Origin: Schistocerca nitens
Taxonomy: Eukaryota > Arthropoda > Insecta > Orthoptera > Acrididae
Direction of reading: 5' to 3'
NCBI RefSeq assembly: GCF_023898315.1
Contig: NC_064619.1
Coordinates: 349,256,650-349,320,649 of the forward strand
Length of the DNA: 64,000 bases
Below, piece by piece: positions 1-10,674 of the stretch. The translations under genes and the position numbers were made by a program. A model generated the notes under the pieces. That model made no database searches. It was not told where the DNA came from and worked only from the letters and a program-made list of their open reading frames with translations. Each line of letters opens with the position of its first letter. Positions within the stretch are counted from its first letter, which is position 1.

Positions 1-351
1 ATACTGACAAAGATGGGCCTGAAGTTTAGAGAGCAGTCAGGAAGAATCGACGTGCGAGGAAGTGGGATACGAATGTGCAAAAGGATGAAGAGATACGCTT
101 GAAGTTCTCTGACGTTACGGACACTCACTACGCAGTTCACTTGAAGCGGAATGGACATCTCGAAAAATGGAAATCATAGTACTACGAAAGAACTGCATAG
201 GTACAAACAGTGTAACAGCGAAGAAACCATGAGAAACAGAAGAATTACTACTGTTACTCAATAAAAGAAGGTAGTACAAAAATGTTACGGCAAATTCAGG
301 AATAGAGAGATATAAGTCGCTTAGGAATGAAGTAAACAGGAAGTGCAGAGA
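1..351 (+). mobile_element. LINE fragment (linker between endonuclease and RT)
   Basis: This stretch resembles the endonuclease-to-RT linker of arthropod APE-type LINEs. A region reading roughly LKFSDVTD is followed by a Lys/Arg-rich segment ending near YKSLRNEVNRKC, and the frame is broken. It enters from beyond the left edge and stops abruptly where SINE sequence begins at about 352. I infer that it belongs to the same family as the minus-strand relics at 51080-53320 and 56440-58990. The assignment rests on recognising the linker pattern, as no catalytic motif is present. Confidence 0.55.
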
Positions 352-356
352 TGGTA

Positions 357-412
357 TGGCGGTCGCTCGGTTCCAGGCTGATGCGCCTAGAACCGCTCAG
401 CCACGCCGGCCG
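357..412 (-). repeat. SINE head fragment (tRNA-derived)
   Basis: On the minus strand this is the first ~55 bp of the SINE found complete at 53908, including its A-box-like GGCTGAGCGGTTCTAGGCGC segment. The B box and tail are missing, so it is a truncated copy. The downstream 413-634 is AT-rich with nothing recognisable. Confidence 0.75.
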
Positions 413-634
413 GCAGACCCCAGAGGCCTTCACGATATATAATAATGAAAAATATTTAAATAACTTCAAATTCATGAGAGGGGTTAGGCTATAATACATG
501 AATTAACCTTGGATAACAAAACAAATATATATACTTTCTCACAAAGCAACAAAACAAAAAGCAACCAAAATCTCAGAAATTTAATAATAGTTGACTAAAC
601 TTCACATAACTAAAAAAACCATTATATTAGAAAA

Positions 635-853
635 TCACGTACAATTAATATTATTTTTTAGGACTAAATCCCGTATCACAAAATTCAGCAGAAGTTTCTC
701 ATTTTTGACGGTTATAATGTGGACAAATTTTTCTGTACTGCTCGCCACACACTGGCAACTTACATAAATCGCACTGCATTTTTGATTTCCTATCTTTTTA
801 TAGTCACAAAATTTACAGTACGTTCTTTTTAGAATAGCTAAAAAGCTTAACAA
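635..853 (-). pseudogene. piggyBac transposase remnant, C-terminal Cys-rich domain
   Basis: The minus strand encodes about 70 residues with the cysteine pattern KRTYCKFC...KCSAIYVSC, typical of the C-terminal cross-brace zinc domain of piggyBac transposases that helps bind the transposon ends. It follows the catalytic remnant at 1326-2661 in the right order and orientation but is separated from it by about 470 bp of inserted LINE sequence. The later cysteines of the domain are partly lost. Short and decayed, it is assigned mainly from the CxxC motif and its position. Confidence 0.6.
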
Positions 854-989
854 CCAATGAAATTCCGTTTAAGAGAAGTCTAAAGGATTTATTGGTGGCC
901 AACTCCTTCTACTCCATTGATGAATTTCTCAGTAAAACCAACTAATGTAACTTCCGCATAATTTCAGTGCAGTAATGTGTTAATTGTAA

Positions 990-1033
<44 letters not shown>

Positions 1034-1328
1034 GTACAATCTAACTTCTGCACCATTTCTGTGCAGTAATGTGTTCATTCTATTATAGTAGTTGTATTAC
1101 ACGTTTATTACCTTATAAATAAATAAACTTTTTTATTTTAAATTCAGTGCCTTAGTGTTCATTAAAAATGACGATCATTCCATTTGGGACCTGTGGAATG
1201 GTACATTAGCTTATTTGTTTTAGTTGTAAATATTTGTCATGTATTGTTGTTTTTCTGACATTTTCTACATCCTGGAGGACCTTCTCAGTATGGATCAATT
1301 GAAATGAAAGTAAATCTACTCTAATCTA
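854..1328 (+). mobile_element. 5'-truncated LINE 3' end inserted in piggyBac
   Basis: Translation at 868-945 gives the C-terminal tail of a LINE ORF2 (FKRSLKDLLVANSFYSIDEF...), ending at TAA 943-945. A 3' UTR follows, finishing in a TAATC/TAATCT-type repeat at about 1314-1328. Extreme 5' truncation with a short tandem 3' tail is what target-primed reverse transcription leaves. It sits between the catalytic and Cys-rich parts of the piggyBac remnant, so it is the younger insertion. The 3' UTR holds an imperfect internal duplication around a TG microsatellite. Confidence 0.7.
991..1031. repeat. (TG)n microsatellite
   Basis: About 20 uninterrupted TG units lie inside the LINE 3' UTR. A roughly 35-bp segment containing GCAGTAATGTGTT occurs on both sides (about 950-985 and 1047-1081), so the microsatellite expanded between two copies of a local duplication. 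Confidence 0.95.
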
Positions 1329-2661
1329 ATCAATTTCTTCACGAGCTGCCTCAGCAAGTGGAGTCATGTTCAGGCATCTATAAATACTGTGCCGTAGATC
1401 ATGGGGAGTTGGTGTGTCAAGACTAGCCTTCATCCAAAGTGCTGTAAGATGTTTAGAAAGCGTCAACATAAAATCAAATCGCGACAATGGTTTCGTTCTA
1501 TCGTTGTTTCTCTCTTTTCCTTGGTTTCTGTAAACATTATGGAGGTACACAGTATAGGCATTTATGCAAGCAATGTTTATCATGTTGTAAAAAACGCATA
1601 CATTCCATGGACGTGTTTTTCAGCCAGTGTTATAGTACTGACATACTTGATCAAATGCGTCGACACCCGCTTTGGTTTCGATGTAGTTGAGAATCATATA
1701 GGGTTTTTTGGAGTCGAGATGTACACAAACGTCTCCATGTATGGTTGAGATGACAGTAACCATTTTATTTTTCTTGGGCTTATATGAAACAGCTGTCACG
1801 TCTTGTCGGAATATGAAAAGCGACGTTCCAACTTTGCGGTCCTTGTATTTCATATCGATGAATTCATAGGGGAGTTCTTGTTTATGTTTCTTTATGGTTC
1901 AGATATAAGTCAGCTGATGGGTTTTCAGCAAATCAGTGGCAACAGGAATACCAGTAAACCAGTTATACTCGGTGATATTACGATTAGTACCGTAAACTGC
2001 TTTGGTAGGTAGTTTGGTAAAATAAACAGCAGCAGGAACACCGGTGGTGTGGAACCCTTACCAAGTATGGAATAGCATTCGTTAGATATCGAGCTGCTTG
2101 ATCGCAAAGCATTATGGTCTTAATCCCGCATTTATCGGACCTGGTAGGTATGCACATTTTGAATGGACACTTACCCCTAAAATCCACTAACTGTTAATCT
2201 GTAGTAACGTAATAACTTTGTTGATAATTGGTCTTACAGTTTTCAATTTGAGTATTCCAAATTTCAGAGAATAACGCGAATATTTCTATCTTTCGTCTTT
2301 CGTCCCGCGTCAGGCAATCGTCAAATTGTAAGTTGCTACTAATAAAAACAAAGCGGTTGCGAGACAGTGTAGCTCCACTTATCGTGCGGTCATACAGCCG
2401 TTTGACGGGGACATGATTGTTCTTCGTTGCTCCAGACAAGACAAGAATATCAATAAAAGCTTCCAGCCCTTCTACAACAACTGGTTTGAAGGGAGGCTTG
2501 CACTTCTTCTCTTCTGATATATGCATTGTTTTCTTGTCTATCTTTTCATTTGTGAATTCCACTACAAGATGCGTAAGGGAATGTGTGAAGAATGCTCTGA
2601 AGCATTCAACAGGCGTTTTAGCATCAGCAGCGGGGCCTCGTCTCTTAACTCTCAGATGTAC
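1326..2661 (-). pseudogene. piggyBac transposase remnant, central catalytic part
   Basis: The minus strand carries the body of a piggyBac transposase in several broken frames. In order: a stretch with ALFSEIWNTQIENC, then FRGKCPFKMCIPTRSDKCGI and MLCDQAARYLTNAIPYL (first catalytic Asp block), YNWFTGIP, KKNKMVTVISTIHGD, and KAGVDAFDQVCQYY (third Asp block). At the second catalytic site, piggyBac proteins normally have DNWFT; here the aspartate is replaced (EYNWFTG), so the protein would be inactive even without the frameshifts. The upstream part continues at 14834-15340 beyond the 12.2-kb LTR element, and the C-terminal zinc domain is at 635-853. Confidence 0.88.
2658..2661. repeat. target-site duplication GTAC, left copy
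   Basis: GTAC directly abuts the TG terminus of the LTR element at 2662 and matches GTAC at 14830-14833 on the far side. Ty3-type integrases typically duplicate 4-5 bp, so the pair fixes both ends of the insertion. Confidence 0.9.
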
Positions 2662-3195
2662 TGAAACGTCCCCTTTTGAACAATTATACAGGACTGTCCT
2701 TAAACTGACGCACAATATTTTTTAGCGCAACGCAATCTGACTTTCAATAATCTCTACAAGAGAATGGCCCTGACTAACATTAACCTGTACTTTTCACAAA
2801 TCACTTACCTCACAAAAATCTTGGTTACTCCCACTGCTGCAATACAGCAAGCGCCCCTACTGCCAGCTAAATAAAAGATTCAATCTATGGAAGGCACTAA
2901 CTACTGATAGGGATAGTTAGCAAATGAAAGATATTAATAGAGAACAAACAATGTATTTACCTTTATATCAGTTCATGACAAATTACAAAACTCCGCCATC
3001 TCTCTCCCCACATCCACCACTGCTGGCGGCTCACCTCCAACTGCGCAACGCTACGCGCTGTTCACAGCCAGCTGCCTAACACTACAATGGCGAGTATTAC
3101 AACAATGCAAAGCAGCCACAGACTGCACACAGCACAGCCAGTGATTTTCATACAGAGGTGGCGTTACCAAAAAAAACCTAAACAGCCTACTTACA
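2662..3195 (-). repeat. 3' LTR of the 12.2-kb Ty3 element
   Basis: 534 bp, TG...CA ended, nearly the same as the 5' LTR once the nested mariner and TA repeats there are ignored. It lacks the TA-repeat insertion, showing that the LTR pair was identical at integration and that the 5' copy acquired its insertion later. A few scattered substitutions separate the two, which suggests moderate age. Confidence 0.93.
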
Positions 3196-3216
3196 TAGCC
3201 CCCATGCTCCCCACAA
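3196..3216 (-). promoter_or_regulatory. polypurine tract next to 3' LTR
   Basis: On the minus strand the sequence immediately before the 3' LTR is purine-rich with two G runs (GTGGGGAGCATGGGGGCTA). This is the expected place and composition for the plus-strand primer of an LTR retrotransposon. The same run adjoins the 3' LTR of the second copy at 35425. Confidence 0.65.
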
Positions 3217-6200
3217 AAATTTTTACAAATGGTTTTGGGCAGTGGGCAATACATATTTGTTAAAATTTTTCATAATCGTAATTACAATAACAAAGAAATC
3301 AAATGCACACGGTTATTGATACAATGCTGGTCAAAAGCTGAAATTTTCTCACAGTCCATAAAGACAGTCCTGATCATTCATGAAATTGCAGTGTTTTTCT
3401 CAAAGTCTGAGCAGTAAAAGAAAATGCACACGGAAGTAGTGGATTTCCATGCAGTCTTGAAGAAGTAGCGTTGTCCTTCCAACATAAAGACAGTGCTGAC
3501 TCTTGACATGCTGACAGGTAATGGGCCACAACAGAGCAAACCCACAGCTGAGTCAGTCGAAGTTTTGAAGAGTATTGGTGGGTAGGTCATCACAGAGAAG
3601 ACCCACTGTAGTCCTGGTAGAGATTACGGTATTGGTGGGCCACCAGAGGTGCAGACCCACTGCAGTCCTTGTAGAAATAATGGTACTGGTGAGTCAGCAA
3701 AGACGCAGACCCACTGTAGTCCTTGCAGAGACGGCCAGCAGCCATCTGTTGCAATTGTGCAGGTGCACAATCACCATCGAAGAGTCTTGCGGACAATATA
3801 GCAAGTCCATAACCACCACTTGTGCACTCACAAAGTTTTTGGAATTGTCCTTAGAACCAGCAATGCTGTTATCTAGTCCCTTGCTGAATTATTAACACAT
3901 GTGCAAACACTAACAGTCCCTACTTCTCACATATTGTCCATATACTATGACCAACAGAAACGTGTGCAATGAAATGTAACTTACAAGTTACTAATTTGAT
4001 GAACTGGTATCAATTACAATTTTATAGCATAAGAATACAATAACAACGGTACAAAATACATCATTAAAACATAATAATACAGATAACATTTGTAGGAATA
4101 GGGGCTTTACAAAAGAATAGAAATAAGCATATACATCAGTGTTACAGGAATTATGACATGAGTACATACATAAAAGATCAGAATAACTTTCACAGAATAG
4201 AATTAATAATGTCTAAACATCTTTACAAAGTAAATAACATATTATTAATGCCAATTGTATTTGAGGATAAACGTATTCCTCATCATAGTGAATGTAACTT
4301 AGTATTAGAAGAGAAAAAAGTTCTATGAAACAGTACACAGAGACAGGAAGAAAACAAATACACAAGGGTACACAAACACATAGGGGGATAACACAATGGA
4401 AAGGACAGGGTTCGTTTTCAGTGTAGCTTTTGGTATTGCAGTATTTTGCGAACAAAACCTTTTTTGTTTTTGGAGATCTCCCTTCATTCATCATTATTCC
4501 CAAAAAGTCCTATCAATACCTACTTTCTCTACTCTGTTCATATTTCTTTCAAAATAATTACGGATCATTGTACAATACTCATTTTGGCCCAAAACGTTTT
4601 CATATACCTTCAATGCATTTCTTTCCATTCATCACAACTAGTTTCTTATATAGTCTACCCCCTCTTAAGCTAACTTAAATCTACTGAGCTCAGATGCTAA
4701 ACTAAGGGACAAGGCAATGCAGCAGCACATAAAACTATTAACGCAAACAGCAATGACAAAAAGTGCAGATTTGCAAAGGAAGCAGCATTTTAGAAATTAG
4801 CGAAGCAATTGCAATATTACAACTAATATAAGGCAATGTGCAGCAAACAAGAAAAATAAATCTGGCTTAGCAGACTAACACAAATTAAAATTCAGTAGCA
4901 CTATCCCTGGCAAACAGCATAACTTATACCTAAACATGACAAAGTTCAAGCAGAAAAAGTATTACACTAAAAATGGCCATGTCTAATATCTATGTCACAT
5001 CTTAACACTAGAGTGATGCATCACAATTTATTCTACAAAAGAAATTAACAAGTACTTGAAAAGAAAACTATGATTGCAGTTCCTGTGAAGGTAAATGTCT
5101 TTTTGTGCTCCCTCATTTTTTTTTTGGAATAATTATTATTTACTCGATCTGTAGACAGAAAATATTTATATTAGTACATCTATAAAATTTTATTTCAACC
5201 AATGCTACAGTGCAGCTAGAAACTAGATATTAAAGAAAATGAGCAAATATGTACAAAGGACGGCATGAAACATCATTCATTAGCCATATGGCATTTCATA
5301 AGGCAGTAAAAATTCTCTCAATTCTCGAGAAAGACGCTTGTCATAATCAGGTGTGCAGATGTAAAAATATTTCTCGTCATTTCATTAGGCATTTCTGTAA
5401 ATATCATAAATTAAGAGCTCCACAGTCTCAACATATGTTTTCAAGTTCGACCGTGTCGTTTTTGCGATGCTCTCTACAAAGAAACGTCAATAGCGAGGAT
5501 AATGGCCTCCCTTTTTTTTTACCTGTGCCGCTGAAAAGGGCTCGCAATAATGGCTTTTTCTCCAGGCATCTGACACACCTGGCCGCTCAGCTGGGTGCCC
5601 ACGATGCATTACGTGCAGGTGGTCACTGAACTTTCTTACCGAAATATTTATGACACCAGTTTCCGCTACAGTGACAGTCTCATATAAATATATTTCACAG
5701 GTCAAGAATTTGGGTTACAAATCTGTAGAAACAAAATCCTATAAATATAACAGCGTCCACAAAATTTTCGCCAGCATTGTGATACATTCACGCATATACA
5801 CACATTTCATAACTCTTAAAGTACGATTCTTGGTTTCCAACAACCTTTTTCACAAACCATAGTCCCTAACTTCTATTCATTATTCATATATATATAAACA
5901 CCTAATCACATTCCTTATATAACATCAGCTTATTGATCATAAACATACCTCAACAGCATAATACACATCGTCGTCGTAAAAATAACATCATAACACCTCA
6001 GTCAAATCTCAAAATCATCGTAGCTTTGTAATTTCAAAACCTAAAAAAAATTCTCTGCTCATTTCAATAGTGTCATCTACCCCAAACGTACTTTAAAATC
6101 ATGCTCCCATACCAAATACATCATTCAAAGCTCTCATAACATCACAATGGGCCCGAAAAAATATGAACAGTCCACAAAGTGGAGACAAAATACCATTTAA

Positions 6201-7309
6201 TAAGTGTGAAGTTACCCAACTGTGTAATTGCGTAAACATGTGTCACTGACGTAGTAAAAAGAAATGTTTATTTCTCTGTTAAATAATCAGATAGCTGTGT
6301 AATTTGTGTGTTACAGAAATATGGTACCGATGTGTAAAGTTGTATAAGCAAATACCATATTAGCTAGGGCTCCTTGTGCTTGCCAAACACATGGTACACA
6401 AAGTAGGCGGGTACCCCCCTGAGGATTAATGTAATTATACCATCAGGTGTTTCAGATTACAGCAATGGAATGAAATGTATCACGGAAAACCCTTGTATCA
6501 TTGCACTTCAAATATCTTTAAAAAATAAATGTTTTAAGTGCGAAATTAATCACTCAAATACGTGTATTGTAGCGCTAAACTGTGCGCCATGTTGTAAGAT
6601 AATCTCTGTGGATGTCTCGTAGTTATCGTCCTCCGAAAGCTAAGTTCTGCAGAAGTCAATGTACTTACCTCATGATAAACAAAAGTGAAATGCTTTGTGT
6701 ATAGATATCGTAGTTGTTACGCTTATTGTTGTGATGAGGAAAGTACTGTGCTGTAACGTATTGTTGTGCTACAGAAAAGCTGTCTCCTTGTAGCTATACC
6801 ACAAAAGTTACTACTAGAATATGTTTTACTTTCCAGAAGAATTCAGAAAAACTGTGCAGATATAAAACAGATACACCGCAAAAGCAACAAGGTAAATTGT
6901 GTCACACATTAGTAGCGTCGTGATATAGTCGTGTAGCTGTCAAATAAACTAACCACTGTGTCATCTGGTATCTCACAGAAAGTACTTTAAATCCAGAATG
7001 TATTTTCAAGTAAACCAAAATGTTGCATTAAAATCTCATTAGCAGTACTGGTAAATGTTCTAAGTATGTGAGCCTTACAGTCATTACGTAATCGTGCAAC
7101 AAACAAGCAAGAATGCACACACACAATAATACTGTCGTCTGTTCACAATAACAATGCATTCGTAATTTCTGTTTAAATAAGTTCTCTTGGTTCTTGACTG
7201 GATATTTAACTTCAAACATTGTTACATGTTAACAGATTCTAAGTCTGACAAAGCATACTAGAAATGTGAAGTGAAAAATTTTGTGGCAAAGACAAAGTTA
7301 AAAAGCAGA
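3217..7309 (-). other. 4.1-kb non-coding 3' region of Ty3 element
   Basis: Between the integrase stop and the 3' LTR there is about 4.1 kb with no ORF longer than roughly 125 codons and no signal peptide, membrane segment or envelope motif that I can see. It is AT-rich apart from the 54-bp repeats and a short GC-rich patch near 5530-5620. Nearly the whole region is present in the second copy (35425-39165) with small indels, so it is a constant part of the family. It could be an eroded env position or a functional untranslated region; the sequence does not decide. Confidence 0.75.
3572..3735. repeat. 54-bp tandem repeat, three units, in the 3' region
   Basis: Three units of about 54-57 bp, each starting GTA(T/C)TGGTG and containing CAGACCCACTG(C/T)AGTCC, begin near 3572, 3629 and 3683. 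The second Ty3 copy carries four units at 35797-36013. The array is in the non-coding 3' region, and the ORFs it creates on both strands are by-products of the repeat length being a multiple of three. Confidence 0.9.
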
Positions 7310-9310
7310 TTATCTTTCAATAAACGGTTTTCCATGTGAAATGTGGTGTAAACCTTTACTCTTCCTAGTACGCAGAGTTTCAACTTCAATGCAATTATCA
7401 TGTGGTATACGTCGGGTTCTGTAAGGTCCATTGTAAACTAGAAAGAATTTGTGACTCAAGTGTTTCTTCTTATGTGACAATGAATGAGCTTTAATGAGAA
7501 CTTTCTGACCAATATACAATTTCTTTGCATTTGCTTTACCGTGTAGTTCTCTCCTTTTGTCTGCTGCAGATTTTGTATTTTTAAGAGCCAAATCAATTAT
7601 GTCTTTGTGTCGAAGTTTACGTGTATTCGGGAAAGGTACAAGCTCTCTGATTCTGTTCGGTGGTTTTTCATTCTTCAGTACAAGAGTAGGTGGTAAAGCA
7701 GTGGAGTCATGAGGCATTTCATTCAGCACGTTTTGAAATAAGTGTAAATATCTGTCCCAATGCTGATGCTTTCTGTGACAATAAAGTCTGCAAAGCTTAT
7801 TGACTTCTTTCATAATCCGTTCGGAGGGGTTACAATGTGGTGAGTACAATGAAATAAAAACAGGTTTGATTTTATGGTTGCGAAGCATGCGTGACCAAAC
7901 AGCAGATCTGAATTGCGGTCCGTTATCTGAAATGACTTTAGCAACGTGGCCAACTTCACGTAAGAAATTTTTAACAAACGCGTTGGATACAGATCGTACA
8001 GTGGCTTTACGTAACGGAGTGAAAGAAACAAATTTGGAAGTAAGTTCAACAGCGACTAGAACGTACGAAAATCCATTAGATGTTCTGACAAGCGGTCCCA
8101 AGAGATCAACAGCAGCAAATTCTTGTAATTTTGAAGGAATAATAGGAAACAACGGAGCACGATGTGAGACAGTAGATGGTTTCGCCTTTTGACAAAGTTT
8201 ACAAATAGACAAGACTCTTCGAATTCTCTTTTCCATATTGTTAAAATAACAAGTCGTTCGAAGAATATGATAACATTTTCGTGGACCAAAATGTGCGTAG
8301 CTGAAATGAATGTACCAAATGAGCTTATTAATAAAATCGTCAGGAATGCAAAGTACCCATAGCTTGTCATCAACAGTGCAGCGTTTGAACAGTATGTTGT
8401 TTCTAACCAGATAATATTGCCGAATCTGTGTGTGTGTCTTTTCATGCCATTTGCTTTTGATGTCTTTCCAAATCGGATCTTTATCTTGTTCATGAGCAAT
8501 GTCCTTTAAAGATGTGGTGATGAAGTTTTCAAAGGCGACTTTCTGAATGTAAAGAATACTGAAATTTTTCTCGAGGTTGCCCTCTGTGTAACTTTTCTCA
8601 AGCCCAGCCGGTGCGCGTGACAGTGCGTCCGCAACAATGTTCTCCTTGCCGGGAATGTAGACTATTGTGAAGCGGAATTCTTGCAGAAACAATGCCCACC
8701 GTTTTAACCTATCATGATTTAATTTTGAAGACATAAGAAATTGTAATGCACGATGATCACTGTATACTTTTACGTGCTTACCAGAAAGAAAGAAACGGAA
8801 TTTGTTAAATGCCCAAACGATAGCTAAAGCTTCTAATTCAGTAACGGAATAATTTTTTTCAGATTTTGTTAGAACTCGGCTAGCAAAAGCAATGGTTTTC
8901 TGAACAGTAGTGTCATTTTCTGTGGCTTCTTGAAATAAATGGGCACCAAGACCGACTTTAGAAGAATCCGTGCTAAGGCAGAAATCTTGTGACAGATCTG
9001 GATGAGCTAGTATTGGCGTGTTAAGTAGCGATTCTTTCAAAGAATTGAATTCCAACTGTGCTTGTTCGTCCCAGTTCCAAATAGTATTTTTTCCAGTGAG
9101 AGAACAAAGTTTTGGTGTAACAAGAATTTGCATGTTCAGAAAACGACGGTAAAAATTTACGAGACCTAGAAAACTGCGGACTTGTCTTTTTGTGGATGGA
9201 ACTGGAATGGCTCTGATTGCTTCTAACTTTTCAGGATCCGGCTGAATACCTTCAGAAGAAATAATATGTCCCAAAAGCCTCACCTTTGACCTACCGAATT
9301 CAGACTTTTC
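7310..9310 (-). pseudogene. Ty3 pol: RNase H and integrase
   Basis: A 657-codon open stretch (9283 down to 7310) continues the RT frame after an in-frame TAG near 9311. It opens with the RT thumb/connection (RLLGHIISSEGIQP, SFLGLVNFYRRF), then RNase H (DFCLSTDSSKVGLGAHLF, VYSDHRALQFL). Integrase follows, with a zinc-binding HFGPRKCYHIL...CKLCQKAK block and the catalytic triad at AVDLLGPL, VISDNGPQF and NPSERIMKEVN. The acidic residues of RNase H and integrase look intact. The region is open to its own stop at 7310, so only the upstream TAG separates it from RT. Highly typical of the family. Confidence 0.93.
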
Positions 9311-9845
9311 CTAGTTAACTGTAATTCCAGATTCTGCAAAAATACGTAACAAACTGTTGAGGATGCGATTATGTAGTTCCCATGAAGCTTCTGCTATTAG
9401 AATATCGTCCACATATAAGGTGATGTGACGTTTTAAGAACTCAGGTAATATGGAATTTAGCCCGCGAATGAATGCTGCTGAAGAAATGTTCAAACCAAAG
9501 GGAAGTTTCCTAAACTGATAACAAACGCCGAAACAAAGGAAAGCTGTGTATTTTCTACATTCTGGATGAAGCTCGATCTGATAAAAGCTGGATCTGAGAT
9601 CAATGGAAGACAACACTTTTACACCATTAAAATTTTGAAGAAGTTCTTCCAACGTTTGCGGCCTGTCTGTTTCAGGAATAATGATAGTATTGACTTGTCT
9701 CGAATCTAAGCCAAGCCAGATCGATCCATTTTTCTTCTCAACAACATGTAATGGATTGTTGTATGAGCTTACTGCAGGCTCAATAATGCCCTCGTCAAGC
9801 ATAGATTGTATTTCTGTTCTAATACGGTCCCTATAATGTGCTGAT
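9311..9845 (-). pseudogene. Ty3 pol: reverse transcriptase core
   Basis: The minus-strand frame ending at TAG 9311 encodes fingers and palm of a Ty3-type RT: MLDEGIIEPAVSSYNNPLHV, the LDSRQVNTI block, LPFGLNISSAAF, and the catalytic YVDDILIA box with both aspartates. It is one frame off from the protease segment. The shift lies at about 9840-9850, just before the MLDEG block, and looks like a two-base insertion. The element therefore cannot make a full Pol without recoding, and the frameshift does not resemble a programmed slippery site. Confidence 0.92.
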
Positions 9846-10674
9846 ATGGTCTAACACAAAATTTAGTATGCTCACGAACACGAAATTGGTATTGAAATCC
9901 CTTTATTGTTCCTGTTTTATGAGTAAAAACTGTGGAATGTGCTTGTAAAATCTCAAAAAGGACCTGCCTATCAGTGTCATTACAATTCTCAATTGTTTGA
10001 ATTTTATTCTGAATTAACTCATTAATTTCAAATATGCCGTCGATATCATCCCTGTCAGTACTTGCAGAGTGATTGTTAGTGTCTAGTTCCGTAGAAAATT
10101 CCAAACCGTTGTCTAACAGAAGGTAAAGCCGATTAATTTCCTCGTCATGGTTTGAGAGCCAATCTTCAAATTTCAAAGCTATTGACTTACCTTCTTTCTC
10201 TAAACTTAGTTCAGCATCGTGAAAGTTTAAGATTGCTTTGTATTCATTCAAAAAATCTACTCCCAATATAATTTCCGGCGACAATAATGGAACAATGAGA
10301 AAGTTCATAGAGAAGCTGTGGCTTTGACAAAAGAATTCTAAATTGGTTTGTTGGCGTACATCTACAATTTTTCCAAAGATTGCACCTTGTAATTTAATCT
10401 TACGTAACGGAAGTGTGGGGCAATCGTTCGATTTGTTGCATTTGCTAAAAGCTGTTTCACTAATTACTGAAATGGGACTGCCAGAGTCAAGTACTGCCGT
10501 AAATTATACGTCATTTACATTAATGTGAATCACAGGATATGCAGTGTTGTTATGTTTTACGTCGTGTTCCTGGAGTAAGATGTCCCTAATGTCTTCCATT
10601 TTTACGTAATTACTAGCTACAGCAGCTGCGTCGTTAGTGTCATACGAACGTTTTGTGGCTGCCTGCGGTATGAG
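9846..10674 (-). pseudogene. Ty3 pol: protease and start of RT
   Basis: Downstream of the gag stop and in the same frame as gag, the minus strand encodes a retropepsin with catalytic motif AVLDSGSPISVIS (about 10455-10500) and the later ILGVDFL block. A linker and the first RT residues (HTKFCVRPYQH) follow. An in-frame TAA at 10504-10506 lies just before the catalytic Asp, so this copy is broken even if the gag UGA were read through. DSG in place of the commoner DTG is accepted in active-site loops of retropepsins. Confidence 0.88.

Noticed and set aside
3575..3895. ORF with repeated VLVEI units (also at 35800)
   Set aside because: Product of a 54-bp tandem repeat in non-coding Ty3 sequence, open on both strands.
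5249..5629. 126-codon ORF in the Ty3 3' region as a possible env remnant
   Set aside because: No signal peptide, membrane segment or envelope motif; not preserved as an ORF in the second copy.
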